Virus record (IMG/VR): IMGVR_UViG_3300034418_007369
Location: 16,292-80,291 of that record
Length of the DNA: 64,000 bases
DNA from: a virus
Strand: one strand, 5' to 3'
The notes under the pieces were generated by a model. That model worked only from the letters and a program-made list of their open reading frames with translations, did not search any database and was not told the DNA's origin. The position numbers and the translations under genes are program-made. Every line of letters starts with the position of its first letter. Position 1 is the first letter of the stretch. Of this stretch, positions 25,162 to 34,180 are shown one piece after another.

Positions 25162-25857
25162 ATGGCGAACTATAGAGATATTATTGTTTTTGACTTTGAG
25201 ACCGGCGGCGCTAATCCATATACGTGTCAGCCAACTCAAATCGCGGCTGTGGCTATCCACGCTAGAAAGCTAGAGCTACAGCCCGGAGGCGTGTTTAACA
25301 GCGAGATTCGCCCTATTATCGACGACGATGAGGCCATTAAAGCGGGAGTCGGCCCGTTGGAGGAAGAGGCTCTGCGGGTAACGCGCAAAAACCGTGACGA
25401 CCTAGCAAAAGCACCTTTGCCCAAAACAGTATGGAAAAAGTTTGCTCAGTTTTGCGACAAATATAATTTTAAGAAAACTAATTATTATGCACCTATCGCT
25501 GCTGGCTATAATATCAATGGCTTTGATATGCCTATTGTGGAGAGAATGTGTCAACAATATGGTCCAACTCATGCAAAGAATGGCAGGCAGGGAATCTTTA
25601 ACCCTATTTTTACCATTGATGTAATGCAACATATTTACTGCTGGTTTGAAAACAATACAGAAGTAAAGGGATATGGTATGGATTACTTGCGCGACTATTT
25701 TGGAATGAGTCAGGCTAGTAAGGATAATGCTCACGATGCGTTGCAAGACGTTAAGGATACCGCTAATATCATGATTAAGTTCATGAAATTGCAAAGAACA
25801 TTGCTACATAAAGTTAAATTTGAAAAAACATTTGCGAACGGGGATATTTATGTCTAA
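25162..25857 (+). CDS. DnaQ-like DEDDh 3'-5' exonuclease (proofreading)
   Basis: 231 residues. DEDDh residues: Asp11 and Glu13 in VFDFETGGAN (ExoI), Asp in YNINGFDMPIVER (ExoII) and His/Asp in NAHDALQDVKDTANI (ExoIII). These coordinate two metals for 3'-5' cleavage. It lies between the two polymerase halves, whose alpha subunit has no exonuclease of its own, so it is the natural proofreader. The end overlaps the second polymerase gene by eight bases. Confidence 0.88.
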   Translation: MANYRDIIVFDFETGGANPYTCQPTQIAAVAIHARKLELQPGGVFNSEIRPIIDDDEAIKAGVGPLEEEALRVTRKNRDDLAKAPLPKTVWKKFAQFCDKYNFKKTNYYAPIAAGYNINGFDMPIVERMCQQYGPTHAKNGRQGIFNPIFTIDVMQHIYCWFENNTEVKGYGMDYLRDYFGMSQASKDNAHDALQDVKDTANIMIKFMKLQRTLLHKVKFEKTFANGDIYV

Positions 25858-27391
25858 ATTTGACATTAATAATTTTGAAGATGAAGAAGTTTGGGATTTG
25901 ATTTGCGAAGGACGCACAAAGGGCGTTTTTCAACTTGAGTCTAGCCTTGGTAAGCATTGGGCTAAAGAAGTCAAACCCAGAAGCATCAGTGAATTAGCGG
26001 CTCTTATTTCGTTGATTCGTCCCGGCTGTTTGAAGGCTTACACAGATGGTAAATCCATGACACAGCACTATGCGGATAGAAAAAAGGGAACTGATGCTGT
26101 TGATTACCCAGATGATTCTTTGGAGCCTATTCTAAAAGGAACCTATGGTGTTTTGGTATACCAAGAGCAAAGCATGAAAATCGCCCAGCAACTAGCTGGG
26201 TTTGACCTTAAAGAAGCTGATTCGCTTCGTAAGGCTATTGGTAAAAAGAAAGCTGAACTCATGGAAGAAATGAAACAGGTCTTTATGGATGGCGCCGAAA
26301 AGCAGGGGATTATCAAGAAGGAAGTGGCGGGAGAGATTTTTTCATGGATCGAGAAGTCTAACCGCTACGCCTTCAACAAAAGTCACGCTGTTTCATATGC
26401 TATTGATGCATACTGGAGCGCGTACTGTAAATGTCATAGATTAGAGAGGTTTTACGTGAGTTACATGAATCGCTCTGACCGTAAGCCAAAGCCTGAGATT
26501 GAGCTAAAACAGCTTATCATGGATGCTAAGATGCATGGGCTAGACACCTATCCGCCAAGGCTTAATCACATGCACACAAATTTTCTACATGAGAATGGTA
26601 AAATTTATTTTGGTATGAGGCACATTAAAAATGTAGGCACGAAAGAGTGTGATAAAATTGAAGAATTAAAACAAACAGAAGATTTGTCTTTGTTTACTTG
26701 GATGGATTGTCTTATCAAGATTGTTCACCGTACCAAGATCAACAAGCGAGCGGCAATTGCTATGATTTCTGTTGGTGCGTTTAATGGCAAGAACAATAGA
26801 GAGTCTCGCCAGAAAATGCTGTATGAATATGATAGCTGGAATAATCTTTCTGCAAGAGAAAAAGATGCCATCGCTGATAATTACAAAAGTAATTTAACTT
26901 TGGCTCAGTGTGTAGACCTGCTATCAGACTGGGTTAAGATTAATTCTAGAAGGGCGCAAGCGATAGAGGACATCAAGCAGTCTCTCATTTCGCCATTCTA
27001 TAGCCTAGATGACGATCCCGCCTCTATTGCAGATTATGAAATTAAATTAATGGGGTGTGCCTTGACATGCAGTAAGGCAGATTCTATAAATATTTCTACA
27101 AATATGTGCAAAGATGTGACACAGGGTACTATAAGAGGTAAGGTAAATCTTTCTGTGATGATTAATTCTATCCGTACCTATAAAACTAAAAAGGGAAAGA
27201 ATCCCGGCCAAGAGATGGCTTTTTTGTGTATTGAAGACGCGAGCGGCGAACTGGATTCCGTTACAATTTTTCCAGAAGCATTTATAAAATATAAAGATTT
27301 ATTGATAGAAAGAAACACTGTCTTCATAGATGGTGAGGTTTCTAAGAGGGATAAAAATTCCATCGTTGTTAATAAAGTTATACAAGTTTGA
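25850..27391 (+). CDS. dnaE: DNA polymerase III alpha, C-terminal half (fingers to OB fold)
   Basis: 513 residues. The start is the ATG at 25850 in GATATTTATG; the in-frame codon at 25820 lies inside the exonuclease gene. It starts NNFEDEEVWDLICEGRTKG, then VFQLESSLGKHWAKEV and LIRPGCLKAYTDGKSM, which continue the alpha chain straight after the palm. GVLVYQEQSMKIAQQLAGF and the NRYAFNKSHAVSYAI element follow. The end (~430-510) is an OB fold (GKVNLSVMINSIRTYK, EDASGELDSVTIFPE). No tau-binding or clamp-binding tail follows it. Confidence 0.9.
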   Translation: MSKFDINNFEDEEVWDLICEGRTKGVFQLESSLGKHWAKEVKPRSISELAALISLIRPGCLKAYTDGKSMTQHYADRKKGTDAVDYPDDSLEPILKGTYGVLVYQEQSMKIAQQLAGFDLKEADSLRKAIGKKKAELMEEMKQVFMDGAEKQGIIKKEVAGEIFSWIEKSNRYAFNKSHAVSYAIDAYWSAYCKCHRLERFYVSYMNRSDRKPKPEIELKQLIMDAKMHGLDTYPPRLNHMHTNFLHENGKIYFGMRHIKNVGTKECDKIEELKQTEDLSLFTWMDCLIKIVHRTKINKRAAIAMISVGAFNGKNNRESRQKMLYEYDSWNNLSAREKDAIADNYKSNLTLAQCVDLLSDWVKINSRRAQAIEDIKQSLISPFYSLDDDPASIADYEIKLMGCALTCSKADSINISTNMCKDVTQGTIRGKVNLSVMINSIRTYKTKKGKNPGQEMAFLCIEDASGELDSVTIFPEAFIKYKDLLIERNTVFIDGEVSKRDKNSIVVNKVIQV

Positions 27392-27402
27392 AAAGGATTA
27401 TT

Positions 27403-27729
27403 ATGAATAATTGCTCTTTTTTAGGCAAGCTCAAAGAGCCTGTCTTTTCTACAGTATCTAATGATGTTGATATGGTTAATTTTGTACTTGAAGTTGAAGA
27501 ATATAGAAAAAATAAATCTGGTCAAAAAACAAGACGTGTTGAAAATCTAACATTTGAAGCATGGCACACCGCCGCTATTACCCTGAGAGAAAAATTAAAT
27601 GTTGGCGATCTCGTTCTGGTAGAATGTACAGCCAGAAGCAAAAGAGACGAAGATGATTTTTGCTACTTTAGAGTCAATAGTTTCAAGATTTTTAACAAAG
27701 AAAGATACTCCACGCAATCGGAAGACTAA
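27403..27729 (+). CDS. ssb: Single-stranded DNA-binding protein (OB fold)
   Basis: 108 residues from the ATG at 27403; AAGGATTATT precedes it, while the TTG at 27388 has no ribosome site. It reads as a small OB fold: NNCSFLGKLKEPVF, DMVNFVLEVEEYRKNKSGQ, then NLTFEAWHTAAITLREKLNVGDL and a final CYFRVNSFKIF strand. These match the order of bacterial SSB strands, and the C-terminal DDF-type tail is absent. It should coat unwound DNA for the split polymerase just upstream. Confidence 0.75.
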   Translation: MNNCSFLGKLKEPVFSTVSNDVDMVNFVLEVEEYRKNKSGQKTRRVENLTFEAWHTAAITLREKLNVGDLVLVECTARSKRDEDDFCYFRVNSFKIFNKERYSTQSED

Positions 27730-29381
27730 TGAGAAAAAAGAAGATATTGTTTGTTTCTGAGGCTTCGTGGCTTAGTACCGGATATTCCGTATATACCAAG
27801 GAAGTTCTTAGTAGACTAAATCAGATAGAAGAATTTGAAGTTGCTGAACTAGCCTGCTATACGGACGCAGCAAATCCAAATATAAAAAAAACACCTTGGA
27901 AGGTATACGCCAATAAACCATTACCAGACGATCCAAATCTAAATATTTACAAATCTAACACAATTGCTCAATTTGGTGAATTATCATTTAATAGCGTACT
28001 GCTAGACTTTATGCCAGATATTGTGATGGATATTAGAGACTGGTGGATGCTAGAGTTTGAACAGCGCTCGCCTTTTAGAGACATGTTTCACTGGGCGATT
28101 ATGCCAACGGTAGACGCATCGCCACAAAATATGCAATGGATAAATACGTATGACTCTGCGGATTCCGTGTTTGCTTATTCTGAATTTGGAAGAGATACGA
28201 TGAGTCGTCAATGCGACACGATAAAGTTTGTTGATGTGGCGTCTCCGGCGGCCAGTAAGGTATTCAGTCCAGTAGATGATAAGCGCCAGCATAAGATTAA
28301 CATGGGCGTGTCCCCAGATAGTATTATAGTGGGAACCGTAATGAGGAATCAAAAAAGAAAACTATATCCAGATCTGTTTTCTTCATTTAGAAAATTTTTA
28401 GATATTGCAAATAAAGATAACGTGTTTTTATACGCGCACACCTACTATCCAGATGTTGGATGGGAGATTCCACAGCTAATACAAGAAAACGGTCTTTCTA
28501 ATCGCGTACTGATGACATATAAGTGTAAGAAGTGTGACACTATCAGTGTTGACTTTTTTCAGAATTCTGTTCAGGTATGTAATAAATGTAAGAGTTTGTC
28601 TAATCAGCTTGTTGGCATAGGCAATTCAATAGAAGAAAATAGACTCTCGCAGATTTACAATCTGTTTGATATTTATGTCCAATACGCAAACAGCGAAGGC
28701 TTTGGTATGCCGCAGCTTGAAGCGGCGCACTGCTCTCTTCCTGTTATTTCTACTTATTATTCTGCCATGCAGTCTGTAATAGACAATATTGGTGGAATCG
28801 GAATAGAGCCAATTTCATACTATAAAGAATGTGAAACGGGATGCAACAGGGCGGTTCCAGATAATGAGCTTTTTGTTCAGGCTTTACTAGACCTAATTTC
28901 ACGCCATGAAAACGATTCTAATTATTTGGTTGATCTGGGTAGGACCATTATGGAAAAAGCCAAACATCACTATACTTGGGATGCAGCTGCCGACAAGTGG
29001 GCTGCTAGATTTAAAGAGGTGGAACTAAAAGACCCAAAAGAAACTTGGCTGTCTCCATCAAAAATTAGAGTACCAAAAACTGAACTACCCGCCTCACTTA
29101 AAAACGCCAAAGAAATAACGGATTTTATTTTTAATAGTGTTTTGTGCAAGCCCGAATGGATCGGTAATCATATTTGGAGAAGGATGTTAAGAGATTTGAC
29201 ATTTGGCTATAAGTGCGAAAGTTCTAATAAAGAGTTTTACTTTAATGAGTCTCATAACAAATCTCAAAAATCAAGTTTGCCCTTTTCTCCTCAAGATGCA
29301 CTAAAAGAAATGTTAAACTTTAGAAATCAGATGAACTCTTGGGAACAGGCCAGATTAAGAAAAATCGGAGCAATAAAATGA
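27729..29381 (+). CDS. GT-B glycosyltransferase with an embedded zinc ribbon
   Basis: 550 residues. It starts ILFVSEASWLSTGYSVYTKE, a GT4-type loop, and the donor half has YVQYANSEGFGMPQLEAAHC, the retaining GT-B signature. Between them lies a four-Cys ribbon, Cys266 and Cys269 (YKCKKC) with Cys284 and Cys287 (VCNKCKS), inserted right after the first strand of the donor domain. The last ~140 residues have no family match. The ribbon may bind protein, nucleic acid or the acceptor. Starts in TAATG with SSB and ATGA-couples to the next transferase. Confidence 0.8.
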   Translation: MRKKKILFVSEASWLSTGYSVYTKEVLSRLNQIEEFEVAELACYTDAANPNIKKTPWKVYANKPLPDDPNLNIYKSNTIAQFGELSFNSVLLDFMPDIVMDIRDWWMLEFEQRSPFRDMFHWAIMPTVDASPQNMQWINTYDSADSVFAYSEFGRDTMSRQCDTIKFVDVASPAASKVFSPVDDKRQHKINMGVSPDSIIVGTVMRNQKRKLYPDLFSSFRKFLDIANKDNVFLYAHTYYPDVGWEIPQLIQENGLSNRVLMTYKCKKCDTISVDFFQNSVQVCNKCKSLSNQLVGIGNSIEENRLSQIYNLFDIYVQYANSEGFGMPQLEAAHCSLPVISTYYSAMQSVIDNIGGIGIEPISYYKECETGCNRAVPDNELFVQALLDLISRHENDSNYLVDLGRTIMEKAKHHYTWDAAADKWAARFKEVELKDPKETWLSPSKIRVPKTELPASLKNAKEITDFIFNSVLCKPEWIGNHIWRRMLRDLTFGYKCESSNKEFYFNESHNKSQKSSLPFSPQDALKEMLNFRNQMNSWEQARLRKIGAIK

Positions 29382-30454
29382 AAATATTGTATATAGGACA
29401 CTACAAGGATGGAACGGGTTGGGGAGATGCCGCCAAGAATAATATTATAGCTTTATCTAAAGCCGGTGTTGATGTTGTGCCTAGAGCCATTTCTTACAAC
29501 GAAAAAGATTCTGAGCCAGATGAAGAAATAAGTAAATTAGAACAAAAAAGCTCCGAAGGTTGCGATATCTGTATTCAGCATACGCTTCCGTCTAATTATG
29601 TTTATGATTCTAATTTTAAAAACATCGGATATCTAGCCACGGAAAGTAGCGATTTTGTAGATACGGCTTGGCAGAAAAATATAAATATGATGGATGAACT
29701 TTGGGTTCCGTCTGAATACGTCAAAAATTCTTGCGTAAAAAGCGGTGTCACAATACCCATCAAGATCGCCCCGCACTGTCTTAATATAGATTCATATTTA
29801 AAAGCAGAAGACGGCGCGAAAATTTCACAACTGCTAAACACTTTTAACTTTGCTTTTGTGGGAGAATTTATAGAGAGAAAAAATATACAAGCCTTAATTA
29901 AAGCGTTCCATACAGAATTTCATCCAAAAGAAAATGTAAGCCTGCTTATTAAGACTTCTGGTGTTGACATTAGTGTTGTAAATAATCTAATTCAAGCAAC
30001 CAAAAAGGGCCTAAAACTAAGAGAAAAATATAAGGAAGATATTGTTATATCGGGAAAACTAGAAAAAAAAGACTATCTTTCAGTGCTCAAGCAGTGTCAT
30101 GCTTTTGTCATGCCAAGCAGAGGCGAGGGTTTTTGTATTCCGGCGCTAGAAGCGATGGCTCTTGGCGTTCCCGCCATCTACACAAAAGGAACGGCCATGT
30201 CTGAATTTTGCATAGGCTCGGCTGTTGAAAGCCATAGCGTAGCATGTTTTGGCGGCATGGGATCACTGCCAAACATATACACCGCAAATAGTAACTGGCA
30301 AGAAATTAATATTAGAGACCTTCAAGCAAAAATGAGAAACGCTTATACAAAAGGAACAGACATAGACAAAAAAGAAAGATGTCAAAATAAGGCAAAAGAA
30401 TACTCTCACGAAAATATTGGAAAGCTATTTAAGGAGTTGTTGAATGACAAGTAG
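29378..30454 (+). CDS. GT-B glycosyltransferase
   Basis: 358 residues from the ATG at 29378, overlapping the previous stop as ATGA; the in-frame start at 29339 lies inside the previous gene. N-terminal ILYIGHYKDGTGWGDAAKN is a GT-B entry loop, NFAFVGEFIERKNIQALIKA opens the donor half, and PSRGEGFCIPALEAMALGVP is the donor-binding signature. The pattern fits GT4. Sits second in a run of three transferase genes. Sugar and acceptor unknown. Confidence 0.85.
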   Translation: MKILYIGHYKDGTGWGDAAKNNIIALSKAGVDVVPRAISYNEKDSEPDEEISKLEQKSSEGCDICIQHTLPSNYVYDSNFKNIGYLATESSDFVDTAWQKNINMMDELWVPSEYVKNSCVKSGVTIPIKIAPHCLNIDSYLKAEDGAKISQLLNTFNFAFVGEFIERKNIQALIKAFHTEFHPKENVSLLIKTSGVDISVVNNLIQATKKGLKLREKYKEDIVISGKLEKKDYLSVLKQCHAFVMPSRGEGFCIPALEAMALGVPAIYTKGTAMSEFCIGSAVESHSVACFGGMGSLPNIYTANSNWQEINIRDLQAKMRNAYTKGTDIDKKERCQNKAKEYSHENIGKLFKELLNDK

Positions 30455-31505
30455 AGCCAGTCAAAGATCAGTTAGAAGCATATTAAGGTCCGCCCACAGA
30501 CCCAAAAAACTTAATATATTAACATTTTGCGCACATGAAAGATATGAACAAAATCTTTGTAAGACTGGTCATAATTTTTATTCAGTTGGCGTTGGTAAAA
30601 CTTGGGACACCGATTACGGAAAAATACCAGAAAACTATCACGTCATTAATAGTATTCCAGATTACTTAGATTTTGATTTGATATTGGCGCACACGGACGA
30701 CAACAGAGTGGCCGCTGTTTACAGCCATCTGTCTGGAGACGATAAAAAAAATCTAAACAGAACTCATATCCCGATTTTGAGGCACAATCATGTTCTTCCA
30801 GATGTTAGATATGACATAGAGATGCAAAAAAAAGCAGCAGTAAATCCAATTTTTAATTTCTTTTCTTTTATTTCAAACTATTCTAGGGATCGGTGGGGCT
30901 TTAGCAAAGATAATTCATTAGTTATCGAGCATGGTATTGATACAGATTTCTGGAATCCGGGATCAGAAAAAAGAGACAATGTTTGTCTTTCTGTTGTAAA
31001 CGATTGGCCCAATAGGGATTGGTGCTGTGGATGGAATGTTTGGAGGCATACGGTTGGAATGAAGGGCGGATCTGGAACCAAGACAGACCCTTGGCAGTGC
31101 GATCTTCCAATTAGAGTGTTTGGCAAGAGTCCCGGATTATCTGTTCCGGCTGAGTCAACAGAGCATCTAAGAGAGATTTACCAAAAGTCAAGAATATTTT
31201 ATAACACATCTATACATTCGCCTGTTCCAACTGTATTATTAGAAGCTATGGCGTGTGGATGCGCAATTGTTTCAACCGCAACATGTATGATACCAGAATT
31301 TATAAAACACGGCCAAAATGGATTAATATCAAATGATGTCAATGAGCTAAAATCTTATCTAAAGATGCTTATGGAAAACGAAAACATTGCCAAAAAACTA
31401 GGACAAAACGCAAGAAAAACAATTGAAGAAAAATTTAGCCTAGACAAATTTGTTAACAATTGGAATAAAACTTTTGACTTGGCGACGACTCTATACAAAG
31501 GATAA
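30444..31505 (+). CDS. GT-B glycosyltransferase
   Basis: 353 residues, starting 11 bases inside the previous gene (GTTGAATG). Acceptor half has LTFCAHERYEQNLCKTGHNF and NYSRDRWGFSKDNSLVIEHG. Donor half has PVPTVLLEAMACGCAIVSTA, the retaining GT-B signature, followed by NGLISNDVNELKSYLKML and the typical C-terminal ARKTIEEKFSLDKFV. A Trp/Cys-rich segment near residue 190-205 (NRDWCCGWNVW) is unusual and may bind the acceptor. Third of three linked transferase genes. Confidence 0.82.
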   Translation: MTSRASQRSVRSILRSAHRPKKLNILTFCAHERYEQNLCKTGHNFYSVGVGKTWDTDYGKIPENYHVINSIPDYLDFDLILAHTDDNRVAAVYSHLSGDDKKNLNRTHIPILRHNHVLPDVRYDIEMQKKAAVNPIFNFFSFISNYSRDRWGFSKDNSLVIEHGIDTDFWNPGSEKRDNVCLSVVNDWPNRDWCCGWNVWRHTVGMKGGSGTKTDPWQCDLPIRVFGKSPGLSVPAESTEHLREIYQKSRIFYNTSIHSPVPTVLLEAMACGCAIVSTATCMIPEFIKHGQNGLISNDVNELKSYLKMLMENENIAKKLGQNARKTIEEKFSLDKFVNNWNKTFDLATTLYKG

Positions 31506-31508
31506 TCC

Positions 31509-31931
31509 ATGAAAATATATTTATCAGAAAAAAAATTAACTAATGACGATTTTATTCATGTCTCTAGTATCATGCATCTTGATAATGCTGTATTAGATGG
31601 CGAGGCGACGGAAATTGTTGCAGACAGTTTTTTAAATCAATTTAAGATTGAAGATTTAGAAAAAGTCATACAAAAAATAGTAAGCAAAATGAGAATTAAA
31701 TCAGAAATTAGTATTCAGGGCAAAGACTTGGATATTTTGATCCTTAAATATAACCGGGGAGAAATTTCTATACAAGATTTAAACAGGGATCTTATTGGCG
31801 AATCGCCTGTGTCAAGTTTAATAAATGTAGAAACTCTTCAAGAAGCTCTACCAAAAAACATAGAGGTTTCTTACATGTCTGTAGACCAACAAACAGGAAA
31901 TTTTTTAATAAAAGGGAAAAGATCAAAATGA
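31509..31931 (+). CDS. Small methyltransferase-fold-like protein, possibly degenerate
   Basis: 140 residues, three bases after the previous stop. KIYLSEKKLTND, NAVLDGEATEIVADSFLNQF and IQKIVSKMRIKSEISIQG follow the order seen in the back half of class I methyltransferases (strand 4 to 5), but the glycine-rich SAM-binding loop is absent. From memory, related small proteins occur in other phage sugar islands. It may be catalytically dead or a partner subunit. Overlaps the next gene by four bases. Confidence 0.45.
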   Translation: MKIYLSEKKLTNDDFIHVSSIMHLDNAVLDGEATEIVADSFLNQFKIEDLEKVIQKIVSKMRIKSEISIQGKDLDILILKYNRGEISIQDLNRDLIGESPVSSLINVETLQEALPKNIEVSYMSVDQQTGNFLIKGKRSK

Positions 31932-32722
31932 TGGAAATGAAATGTTCGGGTTGTGTTTTTACTAAAGTCAAGGACTCTAAACAGGCCGGATGCATGTTGA
32001 ATAGAATAGAGAAACTTCAAGAAACCAACACGGAAGAAAAGGACGGAGTAGAGTACAAGGTTTTAAAAAGATTTTGCAATACGCATCGCCCAGAGCGATG
32101 GCTACAAAAGCTCACGCTTGACAAGAGTCTAGACGCCACTAGCACTGCGCTCGAAGAAGTAAGACCAAGAGTTGGATTTATTGTTTATTTAGACCACTCA
32201 AAAGATAATCCGTTGACATGGCTTGAGTCAACTCTCATGGATATCAGAGATCAAACAGAGTCGGCTGCCAGATATGTGATTGTTGTTAACGAAAAAGTGG
32301 AATATAATCAACAAATTCATGATATGCTGCTGCTATTTTTCAATAAAGAAAAAACAGAGATTCACCTTTTACAATTATTAGAAGTACCTACAAATAAAAT
32401 ATGGATTGTTGATGAGTGCTTTCGGTTCGCTTTAAACGGATGGATTTATGTAACAACATCTGGCGAAGCGGTTAGTAGAAGCCTATTACAAGACATGCAT
32501 GAGCACATTAATATAAAAATGAAAAGACTGTCTGTAGTTAAGCCATACGAAGGTATTAATGGGCTTCTATTTCAAACGGCGCTATTTAAATATTTAAATG
32601 GCAATAAAACAAAGATTTGGGATGAAGATAAAAAAGACTCTAGACTATTTCTAGATAAAATAAAAGATCTAGACGCCGAGAATGATTGTATTTTAGAATG
32701 GAGTGATGTCAATGTTGCCTAA
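31928..32722 (+). CDS. Protein with an N-terminal Cys cluster, glycosyltransferase-like body
   Basis: 264 residues. The ATG at 31928 overlaps the previous stop (ATGA); a second ATG follows at once. Four Cys at the start (CSGCVFTK, AGCML and FCNTHRPERWL) look like a metal or iron-sulfur site. The body starts RPRVGFIVYLDHSKDNPLTW, like a GT-A fold's first strand, with RYVIVVNEKVEYN and WIVDECFRF, but no clear DxD. It could be an inactive or divergent GT2-type enzyme. Embedded among transferases; function unsure. Confidence 0.5.
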   Translation: MMEMKCSGCVFTKVKDSKQAGCMLNRIEKLQETNTEEKDGVEYKVLKRFCNTHRPERWLQKLTLDKSLDATSTALEEVRPRVGFIVYLDHSKDNPLTWLESTLMDIRDQTESAARYVIVVNEKVEYNQQIHDMLLLFFNKEKTEIHLLQLLEVPTNKIWIVDECFRFALNGWIYVTTSGEAVSRSLLQDMHEHINIKMKRLSVVKPYEGINGLLFQTALFKYLNGNKTKIWDEDKKDSRLFLDKIKDLDAENDCILEWSDVNVA

Positions 32723-33467
32723 AGTAGCCATCATATGTGCAAATTATAATTATGGCAGGTATATTGTTGCCGCCATGAATAGTATAATAAATCAGACATA
32801 CGAAGGTGAGCTTCGTTTGTATGTTGTAGACGATGGATCGTCTGACGATTCATGGGATAAAATTTGCGGCTATGTTAATAGCTATAGTCACCCAGCAGAA
32901 GGTCAAGATAAGATTTACACGAAGCGAATCGAAAACTCTGGTGCTAGTGTCGCCCGCAATACAGCAATTGAAATGTGCTGGGACTGGGCCGATATCATTG
33001 GCGTTCTCGATGCGGATGACGAATACAAACCAAGAAAAGTAGAAAAGTTTGTAAACAAGCTGATTGAATATCCTGAGATTGGCGCGGTTTATGGGGACTA
33101 TGATATTCATAAAACATATGCAGGTAAATCATATACAAAAGAAGAGTTCAAGCCATCATATTCTAGAGAAGAACTGTTAAAAAATTGCATCGTTCATAGC
33201 AACTCTTTGATAAAAAAAGAATTTTTACAATCCGTCAGATTGCCCAATGGAGAATTTTTTGACAGTAGGCTGCATGGGCCAGCCAGTAAAGGATTTATCG
33301 GATGCACAGAGGATTACGATCTATGGCTCAGGATATCTAAAGTTTGTATCATTTGCCACGTTCCAGAATCGTTATCTATTGTTAATGAATCCGGTCAAAA
33401 TCAGTCCATGAAAATGACAAACGATGTCTTTAAACAAAACGCCGAAATATTAAGGAGTAGGTTTTGA
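32712..33467 (+). CDS. GT2-family glycosyltransferase (GT-A fold)
   Basis: 251 residues from the ATG at 32712, with GGAG eight bases upstream; earlier GTG and ATG codons (32703, 32706) lie too near that site. GT2 motifs in order: VAIICANYNYGRYIV, LYVVDDGSSDDSWD, ENSGASVARNTAIEM and the metal-binding VLDADDEYKPRK (DxD). TEDYDLWLRISK is the ED acceptor-side motif. It should use a nucleotide-sugar with inversion. Overlaps the preceding gene by 11 bases and the next by four. Confidence 0.88.
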   Translation: MLPKVAIICANYNYGRYIVAAMNSIINQTYEGELRLYVVDDGSSDDSWDKICGYVNSYSHPAEGQDKIYTKRIENSGASVARNTAIEMCWDWADIIGVLDADDEYKPRKVEKFVNKLIEYPEIGAVYGDYDIHKTYAGKSYTKEEFKPSYSREELLKNCIVHSNSLIKKEFLQSVRLPNGEFFDSRLHGPASKGFIGCTEDYDLWLRISKVCIICHVPESLSIVNESGQNQSMKMTNDVFKQNAEILRSRF

Positions 33468-34180
33468 ACAGGTCTACAACATCAATTAAGAAAAATATAA
33501 CAGAGAAAGGATTGTCTGTTGTTATTCTTTCTGCTGGCGCAGGATCTAGAATTAGGTCTAATGAACCAAGAAGCCTAATAAAAGTTAAAGATGACTATCT
33601 TATAAATCATCAGATAAAAGCTGTTAAAAGCATATTTAAAAATGTAGAAGTTATTGGCGTTTTTGGAACACATCTAGAAAAAATAATAAAAAAGCTAGAT
33701 AACAAAATAAGGGTTGTAGAAAACCAATTACATAATACAACAAACAACTCAGAAAGCATGAGGCTTGGTTTAAATAACTGCCTATATGACAATGTTTTGT
33801 TTATTCATGGAGATATTTTTTTTAAAAGCTGCTTACTAGAAAGTGCAGACTTTAATAAATCGTTTTTAGTGGTTGATGCTAACCAAGACATGGAAGAAAA
33901 AGAAGTTGGGGTAACTATTAATAAAAAAGACGTTTCCATACTGTCATACGGGCTGCCAAAAAAATGGTGTCAAATCTGTTTTGTCACGGGTAAAGAACTA
34001 AGAATTCTTAAATCAATATTTTTAAAGTTTCAGGCAGTAGATAAAAAAATGTTATCTTTTGAGATTTTAAACAAAGTCATAGAAAACGGCGGATCTTTCC
34101 GGCATCATGAAAAAAAAGATTCGCACACTATAGAAATAGACTGCATCAAGGATTTAGAAAATGAAAATTTTAATTTGTAA
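33464..34180 (+). CDS. Sugar-phosphate nucleotidyltransferase
   Basis: 238 residues. The start is a TTG at 33464, with AAGGAG seven bases upstream and no early ATG, overlapping the previous stop as TTGA. N-terminal VVILSAGAGSRIRSNEPRSL is the nucleotidyltransferase loop, with Arg where the usual Lys follows the Pro. VLFIHGDIFF has the metal Asp. GLPKKWCQICFVTG and HTIEIDCIKDLENE end it. It probably charges a sugar phosphate with a nucleotide; the sugar is unknown. The substitution makes activity less sure. Confidence 0.7.
   Translation: MNRSTTSIKKNITEKGLSVVILSAGAGSRIRSNEPRSLIKVKDDYLINHQIKAVKSIFKNVEVIGVFGTHLEKIIKKLDNKIRVVENQLHNTTNNSESMRLGLNNCLYDNVLFIHGDIFFKSCLLESADFNKSFLVVDANQDMEEKEVGVTINKKDVSILSYGLPKKWCQICFVTGKELRILKSIFLKFQAVDKKMLSFEILNKVIENGGSFRHHEKKDSHTIEIDCIKDLENENFNL

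Noticed and set aside
24945-25857. Insertion sequence or intron between the polymerase halves
   Set aside because: No transposase, inverted repeats or intron-type endonuclease is seen; the inserted genes are a small unknown protein and a proofreading exonuclease.
23352-27391. Split intein at the polymerase break
   Set aside because: The first gene ends 16 residues after its last catalytic Asp and the second starts directly in the fingers; no intein start Cys block or C-terminal HN motif is present.
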